Shown here: in pieces, positions 52,576 through 61,000 of the stretch | Layout: each line of letters begins with the position of its first letter | Position numbering within the stretch: the stretch's first letter is position 1 | Made by a program: the position numbers and the translations under genes | Origin: Flavonifractor hominis | Lineage (GTDB): Bacteria > Bacillota > Clostridia > Oscillospirales > Oscillospiraceae | Reading direction: 5' to 3' | Length of the DNA: 64,000 bases | NCBI RefSeq assembly: GCF_040095835.1 | Contig: NZ_JBBMFT010000002.1 | Location: 314,155 to 378,154, forward strand | The notes under the pieces: model-generated | What the model was told of the DNA's origin: nothing | Databases searched by the model: none | Seen by the model: the letters and a program-made list of their open reading frames with translations, nothing else

Positions 52576-53555
52576 TTCAGAGTATAAGCCTGCCGCTCTA
52601 TTCCGACACACTGCGGGAGTATCGGGACTGGGCAGATCTGCAGCAGGAAGTGCGCGCCCTGGGTTGTGACGGCATTGAGGCTATATGGGGCGGAGAAGCC
52701 ATTCCGGAAGAGCTTCCGGCTGGGCTGGTACAGGGATATCATCTGATGTTTTTCCATGACTGGGTGGATCTCTGGAACGGTAACTGGCCGGCGTTGAAGG
52801 AGAAATACGGCACTTTGGAACAAGCCTCCGCTGTGTACGGCGGACTGGGCCGGGAGACGCTGCTGCGGCAGTACCGTGACGACCTGGAACGTGCAAAACG
52901 CCTGGGCGCCGAATATGTGGTGTTCCATGTTTCAGACGTCTCCATGGAGGAGTGCTTTACCTATCGCTTCTCCCACACCAACGATCAGGTCATCACCGCC
53001 GCTGTGGAGCTCATCAACGAGCTTTTGCCTGGAAAACAGTGGCCGTTTGCTTTTCTGGTGGAAAACCAATGGTGGCCGGGCTTTACCTTCACCGACCCCA
53101 GGCAGACAGAGCGGCTGCTGGACGGCATACGCTATGCCAATAAAGGAATCCTGCTGGATACAGGGCATCTGATGAACTGTTGTACCGAACTGCGAAGCCA
53201 AAGTGAGGGAGCCGCCTATATCAGCGCTATGCTGGATCGGCACGGCAGCCTCAGCGCTATGATTCGCGGCGTCCATTTCCATCAGTCCCTCAGCGGTCCC
53301 TATGTCCAAAGCCACACGGGCCGGCTGCCAGAGGAATGGCCGGAGGAATTCGGGCAGCGTTTTTCCATCAATTATGCCCATGTGCTTCAGATCGACCAGC
53401 ACCGGCCCTGGACAGATCCAGCCATATTGCCCGTTCTGGAGCGGATCGCCCCGACATGGCTGACCCACGAATTGACCTCCCGTGCCAGAGCGGAACGGGT
53501 ACAAGCGGTAGAGATCCAACAGATCCTGCTGCGGAAGAGAGAGAATATTCCATGA
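52572..53555 (+). CDS. TIM-barrel (xylose-isomerase-like) protein in ECF operon
   Basis: A 327-residue protein of the AP-endonuclease-2/xylose-isomerase-like TIM-barrel family. Visible pieces include LGCDGIEAIWGG, YVVFHVSDVS, FLVENQWWPG, ILLDTGHLMN and RGVHFHQSLSG, which supply the Glu, Asp and His metal ligands of this fold. It is coupled by ATGA overlaps to ecfT and to the ECF fusion gene, so it is part of the same function. The substrate is unknown; an enzyme acting on the imported molecule, or on a sugar part of its nucleotide loop, is possible. Confidence 0.7.
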   Translation: MIQSISLPLYSDTLREYRDWADLQQEVRALGCDGIEAIWGGEAIPEELPAGLVQGYHLMFFHDWVDLWNGNWPALKEKYGTLEQASAVYGGLGRETLLRQYRDDLERAKRLGAEYVVFHVSDVSMEECFTYRFSHTNDQVITAAVELINELLPGKQWPFAFLVENQWWPGFTFTDPRQTERLLDGIRYANKGILLDTGHLMNCCTELRSQSEGAAYISAMLDRHGSLSAMIRGVHFHQSLSGPYVQSHTGRLPEEWPEEFGQRFSINYAHVLQIDQHRPWTDPAILPVLERIAPTWLTHELTSRARAERVQAVEIQQILLRKRENIP

Positions 53556-56191
53556 CAGACACCTTTGTAATTGAACACCTTTGCTTTTCCTATCCAGAGC
53601 AGTCCGGGGTTATCCTGCGGGACATGAGCCTGACTGTCCGGCGGGGAGAATTTCTGGTACTTTGCGGACCCTCCGGCTGCGGAAAGTCCACGCTGCTGCG
53701 GCAGCTGAAAACAGTTCTCGCGCCTCACGGCAGACGGAGCGGCACCATTCTCTTTGAAGGACAACCGCTGGATTCCATGGATCAGCGGCAGCAGACGGAG
53801 CGAATCGGTTTTGTCCAGCAGAGCCCGGACAACCAGATCGTCACCGACAAGGTCTGGCATGAGCTGGCTTTTGGGCTGGAGAGCCTGGGCTATGAAACGC
53901 CGGTGATCCGCCAGCGGGTGGCAGAGATGGCGGCCTTCTTCGGCATCGAAAACTGGTTCTACAAAAATGTGACCGAGCTGTCCGGCGGACAGAAGCAGCT
54001 GCTCAATCTGGCCTCCGTCATGGCCATGCAGCCATCGGTACTGATCCTGGACGAACCCACCTCCCAGCTGGATCCCATCGCAGCGTCGGATTTTCTGGCC
54101 ACCCTTGGGCGGATCAACCGGGAGCTGGGCACAACCATCATTCTGACCGAGCATCGTTTGGAAGACGCCTTCCCCCTGGCCACCAGAGTTGCCGTCATGG
54201 AGGAAGGGCGGCTGCTGTGCAGCGGCACACCTGCCGAGGTGGGCGCTGCCCTGCGGACGAGCGGGCACACCATGTTTCTGGCCATGCCCACTGCCATGCG
54301 GGTGTGGGCGGTAGTGGAACAGAACGGTTCATGCCCCGTTACAGTTCGGGAAGGCCGGGAGTGGCTGACAGACTATGGAGCAAAGCATCCGCTGCATCCA
54401 ATACCGCCGGAACCGTCACGGGTATATCCGGAAGAGCCTGTACTGGAGGCATCGGAGCTGTGGTTCAAGTATGAGAAAGACAGCCCGGATGTGGTGCGAG
54501 GATTGAGCCTTACCCTGAAAAAAGGGGAGTTCTACGCCCTTCTGGGCGGAAACGGCGCCGGTAAATCCACGTCTCTAAAGCTGCTGGCCGGACTTTTGAA
54601 GCCCTATCGGGGAACGGTAAACTGTCAGGGCACAATCGGTGTTTTGCCCCAAAATCCCCAGGCCCTCTTTGTAAAGAAAACGGTTCGGGAGGATTTGGCA
54701 GAGATTCTGGGCGGCAGAAAAGCCGAGCAGGCGGAGCGGATCGCCCATGTAGTGGCCCTGTGCCGGCTGGAAGGGCTGTTGGATCGTCACCCCTACGACC
54801 TGTCCGGAGGTGAGCAGCAGCGGGCGGCACTGGCCAAGGTCTTACTGCTGAATCCTGACATTTTGCTGATGGACGAGCCCACCAAGGGACTGGACGCGGA
54901 GTTCAAACAGGTGCTTGCGGAGATTTTGCAGGTGCTTTTGCGGCGGGGCGTCACAATTCTGATGGTCAGTCATGATATCGGATTCTGTGCCCGCTATGCC
55001 CATCGCTGCGCTCTGTTTTTTGACGGCAGCACCGTGGCAAAGGGTACGCCCCGGGCTTTCTTTTCAGGCAACAGTTTTTATACTACCTCTGCCAACCGTA
55101 TGGCGCGGGAGCTTGAGCCTGAAGCTGTGACGCCGGAGGATGTAATTACCCTGTGCGGTGGTCATCTGCCGCCCGCGCCGGAGCTACCGGATGATATCCC
55201 GCCCCTGCCGGAGCCGAAAGAAGGAAGCCCGGCGGAAAAACCCAAAAAGCTGCCCTGGTGGCGCAAGCTGCTGGCGGCCTTGTCAGCAGGGATCGCGCTT
55301 TTTCTCTTTCTTTCTTTTATGGGCGTGGCGGATCTAACCGAATTGGTCACCGCCGAGGGGCTGACTTCCCTGGCGGGCGAGCAGCTGGTGCTATACCTGA
55401 TTTTTTGCATTTCCCTAATCGTGTTTGCCGTCTGTATTACACGCCGCAGCCATCGGCCGGACTATCTGAAGCAGACGCCGAAGGAACAGCGGAAGCTGGC
55501 CAAACGCACACTGGCGGCAACGGTTCTGATCTTGCTGCTCATTCCGGTGACGCTCTTTGTGGGGATCACCTATCTGGGCGGGAAGAAGTATTATTTTATC
55601 TCCCTCCTGATCCTGCTGGAAACCATGCTTCCCTTTTTCCTGGTCTTTGAAGGCCGGAAGCCCCAGGCCCGGGAGCTGGTCATCATCGCGGTGCTGTGCG
55701 CCATTGGCGTGGCGGGCCGGGCATTCTTTTTCATGCTGCCCCAGTTCAAGCCGGTGATGGCGGTGACCATCATCGCAGGCGTGGCCTTTGGCGGGGAAAC
55801 CGGCTTTTTGGTGGGAGCCATGACTATGCTAGCTTCCAACGTCATGTTCGGGCAAGGCCCCCTGGCACCATGGCAGATGTTTTCCATGGGTATCATCGGA
55901 TTTCTGGCGGGCATTTTGTTCCGCAAGGGACTTTTGATGAGGACCCGGGGCGCATTGTGTGTCTTTGGTGCTCTCTGCGCGATTCTGATTTACGGTGGTA
56001 TCATGAATCCAGCTTCGGCCCTGACGGCGAACCGTGAGCTGACAGGCGGCATTCTGCTGAGCAGCTATGTGGTGGGAATGCCCTTTGACTGCATCCACGC
56101 CATGGCCACCTGGCTGTTTTTGTGGTTTGGTGCGGAACCTATGCTGGAAAAGCTGGATCGTATAAAGGTCAAATATGGTCTGGTTGAGTAA
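53552..56191 (+). CDS. Fused ECF transporter: EcfA-EcfA'-S component
   Basis: An 879-residue fusion. The first ATPase has Walker A GPSGCGKST at about 39-47, TELSGGQKQ near 147 and LILDEPTSQLDP. The second has Walker A GGNGAGKST near 330, DLSGGEQQR near 414 and LLMDEPTKGLD. A proline-rich linker (about 545-570) leads to membrane segments (from about 570) and a C-terminal S-component domain (about 700-870; ITIIAGVAFGGETGFLVGAM, APWQMFSMGIIGFLAGI). ECF systems usually encode these as three proteins. Together with EcfT it would be a complete dedicated importer. Cobalamin specificity is inferred from riboswitch 5 and the surface proteins. ATG 53552 overlaps the TIM-barrel stop. Confidence 0.9.
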   Translation: MTDTFVIEHLCFSYPEQSGVILRDMSLTVRRGEFLVLCGPSGCGKSTLLRQLKTVLAPHGRRSGTILFEGQPLDSMDQRQQTERIGFVQQSPDNQIVTDKVWHELAFGLESLGYETPVIRQRVAEMAAFFGIENWFYKNVTELSGGQKQLLNLASVMAMQPSVLILDEPTSQLDPIAASDFLATLGRINRELGTTIILTEHRLEDAFPLATRVAVMEEGRLLCSGTPAEVGAALRTSGHTMFLAMPTAMRVWAVVEQNGSCPVTVREGREWLTDYGAKHPLHPIPPEPSRVYPEEPVLEASELWFKYEKDSPDVVRGLSLTLKKGEFYALLGGNGAGKSTSLKLLAGLLKPYRGTVNCQGTIGVLPQNPQALFVKKTVREDLAEILGGRKAEQAERIAHVVALCRLEGLLDRHPYDLSGGEQQRAALAKVLLLNPDILLMDEPTKGLDAEFKQVLAEILQVLLRRGVTILMVSHDIGFCARYAHRCALFFDGSTVAKGTPRAFFSGNSFYTTSANRMARELEPEAVTPEDVITLCGGHLPPAPELPDDIPPLPEPKEGSPAEKPKKLPWWRKLLAALSAGIALFLFLSFMGVADLTELVTAEGLTSLAGEQLVLYLIFCISLIVFAVCITRRSHRPDYLKQTPKEQRKLAKRTLAATVLILLLIPVTLFVGITYLGGKKYYFISLLILLETMLPFFLVFEGRKPQARELVIIAVLCAIGVAGRAFFFMLPQFKPVMAVTIIAGVAFGGETGFLVGAMTMLASNVMFGQGPLAPWQMFSMGIIGFLAGILFRKGLLMRTRGALCVFGALCAILIYGGIMNPASALTANRELTGGILLSSYVVGMPFDCIHAMATWLFLWFGAEPMLEKLDRIKVKYGLVE

Positions 56192-56215
56192 ATGCGTTGA
56201 GAACCTCAGAAGGAT

Positions 56216-56230
56216 ATCTTTGTTAACAGC
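56216..56230 (+). repeat. 15-bp repeat flanking the B12 cargo (right copy)
   Basis: Same ATCTTTGTTAACAGC as 28090-28104. Confidence 0.5.
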
Positions 56231-56323
56231 GTATTAAAATCATCTTCCTTCACCAGATTCCCTCAATAGAGTGAAGATAGCATACGGCTTTCCAGGATAT
56301 TCTCGCTCTATTTTTACCGTTTC

Positions 56324-56351
56324 TTTGACCACACACCCAGCCACAGACAGG
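56324..56351 (+). repeat. Probable integrase arm site, right
   Basis: TTTGACCACA, then CAGCCACAGACAGG, nearly matching 8336-8362 with a one-base length difference. Confidence 0.55.
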
Positions 56352-56460
56352 GTCGAAACAGCCGGAAAGTGTGCGTTTCAAACGCATCGGAAAACAATCT
56401 ATTCGGAATAGAAATGGCGATAAACCGTCAAAAAAGATTAGGAAAAAGCAAAACTTGGTG

Positions 56461-56507
56461 TTGACGTGCGGGAGGTCACAGGTTCAAGTCCTGTATCGTC
56501 CACCAGA
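56461..56507 (+). repeat. Attachment site (right copy)
   Basis: Exact 47-bp copy of tRNA-Val positions 8205-8251. Only the 3' half of the tRNA is present, so this copy encodes no functional tRNA. Confidence 0.92.
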
Positions 56508-56509
56508 GC

Positions 56510-56541
56510 AAACCCCTAAAGTCTCACGACTTTAGGGGTTT
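56510..56541 (+). terminator. Original tRNA-Val terminator displaced by the element
   Basis: 14-bp perfect stem (56510-56523 with 56528-56541) followed by a T run, directly after the right attachment copy. Confidence 0.85.
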
Positions 56542-56675
56542 TTCTTTTTTCCAAAAGGCACCCCAGCGTTTTATGAAGAAATGAATATCTATACGTTCTT
56601 ATTTTGGGTTTGCCGGGTGACAGGGAATAATTTTTTGTTTTTTCCTCGTTTTTTAAATTTATTTTCATATATTGC

Positions 56676-56703
56676 TTGACTTCTTTTCCTATTGTGTTAT
56701 CAT
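56676..56703 (+). promoter_or_regulatory. Promoter of the DUF6514-like gene
   Basis: TTGACT (56676-56681), 16-base spacer, TATCAT (56698-56703). The preceding 56542-56675 is AT-rich and empty. Confidence 0.5.
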
Positions 56704-56755
56704 CATGCTGTGAGAGGAGAGCGCCAAATTAGCGCATAAAAGAGGAGAAGGAGAA

Positions 56756-56977
56756 GTGATTACTGTGTACACAGCCCCCTACCGTCTGACCAGTGCGCAA
56801 CTGTGCACCGAAGACGGCGTTGTATACCAGACGTATGGTATTGCCCATGAGAGCGGTCTGGGCATTGTGGACGTCGGCTGCAACAAGGCCTTGGTCTCGG
56901 CCATGGTGGAGTTTTTTAATCATGCCTGCACCCCTCCCCAGCAACTCAAACGCATCGTTATCAATCTGTTGCCCTGA
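56756..56977 (+). CDS. Small DUF6514-like protein
   Basis: 73 residues from GTG 56756, with GAGGAGAAGGAG just upstream. The pattern YQTYGIAHESG and the C-terminal VEFFNHACTPPQQLKRIVINLL resemble the short DUF6514 family of Clostridia, whose function is unknown. It is a monocistronic gene with its own promoter and terminator. Confidence 0.6.
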   Translation: MITVYTAPYRLTSAQLCTEDGVVYQTYGIAHESGLGIVDVGCNKALVSAMVEFFNHACTPPQQLKRIVINLLP

Positions 56978-57000
56978 GCCTCCCCCGCATATTTTCTCTA

Positions 57001-57040
57001 CATGACCTGTCGGTTCCCACCGACAGGTCATGTTTTTTAT
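57001..57040 (+). terminator. Terminator of the DUF6514-like gene
   Basis: 14-bp perfect stem (57001-57014 with 57019-57032), then TTTTTTATTTT. Confidence 0.9.
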
Positions 57041-57118
57041 TTTCTCAACGTGTTAGAACTCTATGAAGCATGACTTTGTCTGCTACAGGCAAAACTTTCT
57101 TCCCAGCAGTTTCTTTTC

Positions 57119-57147
57119 TTGTTCTCCCAAATCAAACGTGTTATACT
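57119..57147 (+). promoter_or_regulatory. Promoter of the GntR gene
   Basis: TTGTTC (57119-57124), 17-base spacer, TATACT (57142-57147), 25 bases before the GTG start. Confidence 0.6.
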
Positions 57148-57171
57148 GGACAAAAAGGAGGGACCAAACAC

Positions 57172-57846
57172 GTGTATTTGACGCAACGTCTGGACAGTGA
57201 AACCAGCAGAGCTTATGCGCTGCGCACCATCCGGGATAATATTGTGCGTCTTGGACTTCCGCCCGGATGCAAAGTCAGCGAAAGTGAACTGGCCGCTGAA
57301 ATGGGTCTGTCCAGGACCCCGGTGGGCGAGGTGCTCAATGAGCTCTCCAGAGTAAAGATCGTAGAAATCTATCCGCAGCGCGGTAGCATCATCTCTCTGA
57401 TCGACTACGATCTTGTGGAGGAATCCCGCTTCATCCGCCAAGTGCTGGAGTGCGCTGTGGTGGAACAGGTCTGCACTATCTCTGCCCCTGATATGCTGCG
57501 CAAACTGGACGAAAACATCCACTTGCAGCAATTTTACCTGTCCAACAACGATCCGGACGCACTGCTCCGGCTGGACAACCAGTTCCATAAGACACTTTTT
57601 GAGATCGCACGCAAACCCCAGGCCTATACCATGCTGGAGAACACCTCCATCCACTTTGACCGGGTCCGGCGTATGTCTCTGTCTACCGTCAAGGACCTGA
57701 AGATCGTCCAAGACCACCAGCAAATTTTGGAGGCCATTACCGCCAAGGATACCGCAGCGGCCAGCCTGCGTATGAGAGAACACCTCAATCGCTGGAAAAT
57801 CGACGAGACTGTGATACGCAGCAAATACCCGGACTATTTTAAATAG
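57172..57846 (+). CDS. GntR/FadR-family transcriptional regulator
   Basis: A 224-residue regulator. The N-terminal winged helix carries LPPGCKVSESELAAEMGLSRTPV (seen as KVSESELAAEMGLSRTPV), and the all-helical FCD-type effector domain includes LDNQFHKTLFEIA with metal-binding His. GTG 57172 follows AGGAGG. FCD regulators often sense sugar acids. The GH115 glucuronidase gene begins about 200 bases downstream in the same direction, so control of glucuronate use is a reasonable inference. Confidence 0.87.
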   Translation: MYLTQRLDSETSRAYALRTIRDNIVRLGLPPGCKVSESELAAEMGLSRTPVGEVLNELSRVKIVEIYPQRGSIISLIDYDLVEESRFIRQVLECAVVEQVCTISAPDMLRKLDENIHLQQFYLSNNDPDALLRLDNQFHKTLFEIARKPQAYTMLENTSIHFDRVRRMSLSTVKDLKIVQDHQQILEAITAKDTAAASLRMREHLNRWKIDETVIRSKYPDYFK

Positions 57847-57857
57847 GCCGGGTATTT
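57823..57857 (+). terminator. Terminator of the GntR gene
   Basis: AAATACCCGG (57823-57832) with CCGGGTATTT (57848-57857), enclosing the stop codon, followed by ATTAAGT. Confidence 0.6.
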
Positions 57858-58052
57858 ATTAAGTACCATTAGTAAAACGTTTTTTTGACAGTTTGTATAG
57901 TTTTCCTCTTTTAAAAAAAGCGCATTGCCGAATTTTTCCTTTGGTTGCGCATTTTTCTTGCATTTTTTCGCGTAGTATTCTAGTATTTATTTGTACACTA
58001 TGGTCTGAGCACCGTTTGGTGTCCTCAGGAAATAAAGGAGGAGAAGGTAAGG

Positions 58053-61000
58053 ATGAAGCGTATGTTATCTCTGGTCCTGGCACTGATTCTTGTGCTGGGA
58101 CTGGTTCCCGCTTCCGCAGTCGCTGCGGATATGGGAGCCGAGGGCGATATTGTGCTGGCTGATGCGTCCGGCGCCGCCCCCATCTACATCGATGCCAGCG
58201 GACCGGCCTATGATGGCTTGTCCCTCATCGCCGAGGCAGTCGCCGGCGACATCGAAGCAGTGACGGGTCAAACCCCCGCCATTGTCAACGAGGAGCCGGC
58301 CAGCGGCGTAATGATTGTCGCCGGTCTGGTAAACGAGCCTCTGATCACCGACCTGGGTCTGAGCTGGGAGATCTCCGCCAGCAACGACGACTTTAAGTCG
58401 GAGCAGTGGGAACGCTACCAGATCCAGGTCAAGGAGGACGGCGGCAAGACCATGGTGGTTGTAGCCGGCAGCGATAAGCTGGGCACCATCTATGGTCTGT
58501 TCCACATCACCCAGGATCTGTGCGGCGTGAGCCCCTGGATCTGGTGGGCGGATGCTAAGCCGGCCCATCAGGATACCCTGAGCTTTACTGCCGCCGAGCT
58601 GGAGACTACCTCTGAGCGCCCCTCTGTGAGCTTCCGCGGATTCTTCCTCAATGATGAAAACCCCGTACTGGACGGCTTTGCCGACAGCCATTTCGGCGGC
58701 CTCAACTACATGTTCTACGACCATGTCTTTGAGCTGATGCTCCGCCTGAAGGGCAACTATCTGTGGCCCGCCATGTGGTCCAACAACTTTAACCTGGACG
58801 GCATGGAAGGGGTCACCGGCGAGTTTGCCGAGTTGGAGAAGGACTACCACTATAAACTGGGCGGCGTGATGTACGTTGACCAGCACCCTGAGGACCCGGA
58901 TGAATCCGGCATCGTGGATATCAACGCCCTGGGCGGTGAGAAGATTGACAACGGTACCGGCTATCTGGTAGAGGGCGAGTACCCCATGTATTTGGCCAAC
59001 GCGGTCCTGGCCGACCGTTACGGCATCTATGTTGGCGCCTCCCACCACGAGCCCATGGCCCGTGCCGGTCAGGAGTGGGGCCGCTTCAAGGGACAGTACT
59101 ATAACGATCCCACTGACGTCATCGGCGACGACGTGGGCGTGTGGAACTATCTGCTTAACCCCACCAATATCAGCAACTTCTGGAGCGACTCCATTGCCCG
59201 TAACGGCAGCTTCCAGAACCTGCTGACCATCGGCATGCGTGGTGAGAACGACTCCGCCCTGAAGGGTGAGGACGGCCATGAACTGTCCACTGAAGAGAAC
59301 ACCGAGCTGCTCAAGCAAGTCCTCAAGGAACAGGATGAGATCCTCACTAAGTTCGGCCTGGAGGATACCCCGCAGTTGATTGCCCTTTATAAGGAAGTAG
59401 AAAACTGCTGGTACGGCGGCAGCCGCAACAACCCCTCGGCTGCCGGCGACTATGCCCTGCGCAACGATCCTGAGGTCACCACCCTGCTGGGCAAGGACAC
59501 CAACCGCATCGTCATGCTGTGCGAGGACAACAACGGCTACCTGCGCACCCTGCCTGAGCTGGACGAGAAAGACGAGTTTAACTGGGGCATGTACTACCAC
59601 TTTGACTATGTGGGCGGCCCCCGCACCTCCATGTGGGTAAACACCATGCCCCTGCAGCGGACCTGGGACAACATGACCATGGCCTACGACTACGGCGTGG
59701 ACGACGCATGGATCGTCAACGTGGGCGACCTCAAGCCCATGGAGCTGCCCCTGTCTTACTTCATGGACATGGCCTATGACTTTGATACCTATGGCTCCAG
59801 CAACCCCAACAGCGCCGACGAGTATACCCTCAACTGGGTCAAGCAGCAGTTTGCCGGTGCTGAAGGTCTGAGTGAAGAGGACTATCAGGCCATGGCTCAG
59901 CTGCTCACCGACTATACTGACATGAACGGTCAGGTCAAGCCGGAAACTCTGCAGAGCAGCGGCGATCCCAGTTACAGCACGGTCAACTACAACGAGGCTC
60001 AGGAACACCTGGCCAAGGCCAACAGCATCATCGACCGGGCCAACGCCCTGTTGGAGAAGCTGCCCAAGGGTTCGGAGCTCTATGACGCCTTCTATGAGCT
60101 CATTTATTATCCGGCAGTGGCCTCGGCCAATGTCAACCGGGTCCAGATCTTCCAGGGACTCAACCAGCTCTACGCCAACCGCGGCAGTACGCTGGCCAAC
60201 GCCTATGCCGACCTGGTAAATGCGGGACTGGCCCTGGATGAATCCCTTACCGCTGAGTATAATACCCTGGGCGGAGACCTCAACGGCAAGGATAAGTGGT
60301 ACGGCATGATGTGGACCACCCCGGACTATATAGGCAAAACCCCCACCGGCAAGGACACCAAACCTCACATGAACTATCAGGGCTGGAACGCTGAATCGGC
60401 CGCCAAAATTACCCCCACCTATGTGGAAGGCACTCCCGGCAGCACCCTGATGGTCGACGTTCCCGGCACGGAGGACATCTTTACTGACGGCACCACCGCC
60501 GTGCTGCCCGATTTTGAAAATCTGTTCCGGCAGGCCTATGCCGTCACTCTCAGCAACGGCGGCAACGAGGCCCTGGAGTACACCGTTACCAACGACAATG
60601 ATTGGATCAAGATCGACGGTACTCTGAGCGGCCGGTTCTACACCGGCACCACTCTGGGCGTGTCCATTGACTGGGACAAGGTCACCGAGGACAAGACCGG
60701 CACCTTCACCGTCACCAGCGGTGAGCAGACCGTCACCGTCCAGGTTAATGCCAAGGTGCTGGACGCTTCTCAGGCCAGCGACAACGCTTACTTCCCCTCC
60801 AACGGCGAGGTGGTCATTCCCTCCAACGGCTACGCGGAGAAGAGCGAAGCGGTAAGCGGCGTGCAGTGGAGCGAGCTGGAGGGCTACGGCAAGACCGGCT
60901 CCACCATGAAGATGCTTCCCACCTACAGCCAGGACTTCGCCGCCGGCGAGGGTCCCTGGATGGACTACAAGGTCTATCTGCCGGAAGGCGGCGACTATCG

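Larger units (their letters stand above)
56192..56460. other. Right terminal noncoding region of the mobile element
   Basis: 270 bases with no gene. It holds the 15-bp cargo repeat (56216-56230) and the probable integrase arm site (56324-56351). Confidence 0.6.
8205..56507. mobile_element. Integrated element (ICE/IME-like) at tRNA-Val, about 48 kb
   Basis: Bounded by a 47-bp perfect direct repeat of the tRNA-Val 3' half, with the integrase genes immediately inside the tRNA end. Inside are two tyrosine recombinases, an excisionase, two relaxases, tetracycline resistance and a B12-uptake cargo. No type IV secretion ATPase (VirB4/TcpA) is visible, so it looks mobilizable rather than self-conjugative. 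The element regenerates an intact tRNA at its left end. Confidence 0.88.

Noticed and set aside
56461..56507. A second tRNA gene
   Set aside because: Only the 3' half of tRNA-Val is present; the acceptor 5' strand and D-arm are missing. It is the attachment-site copy.
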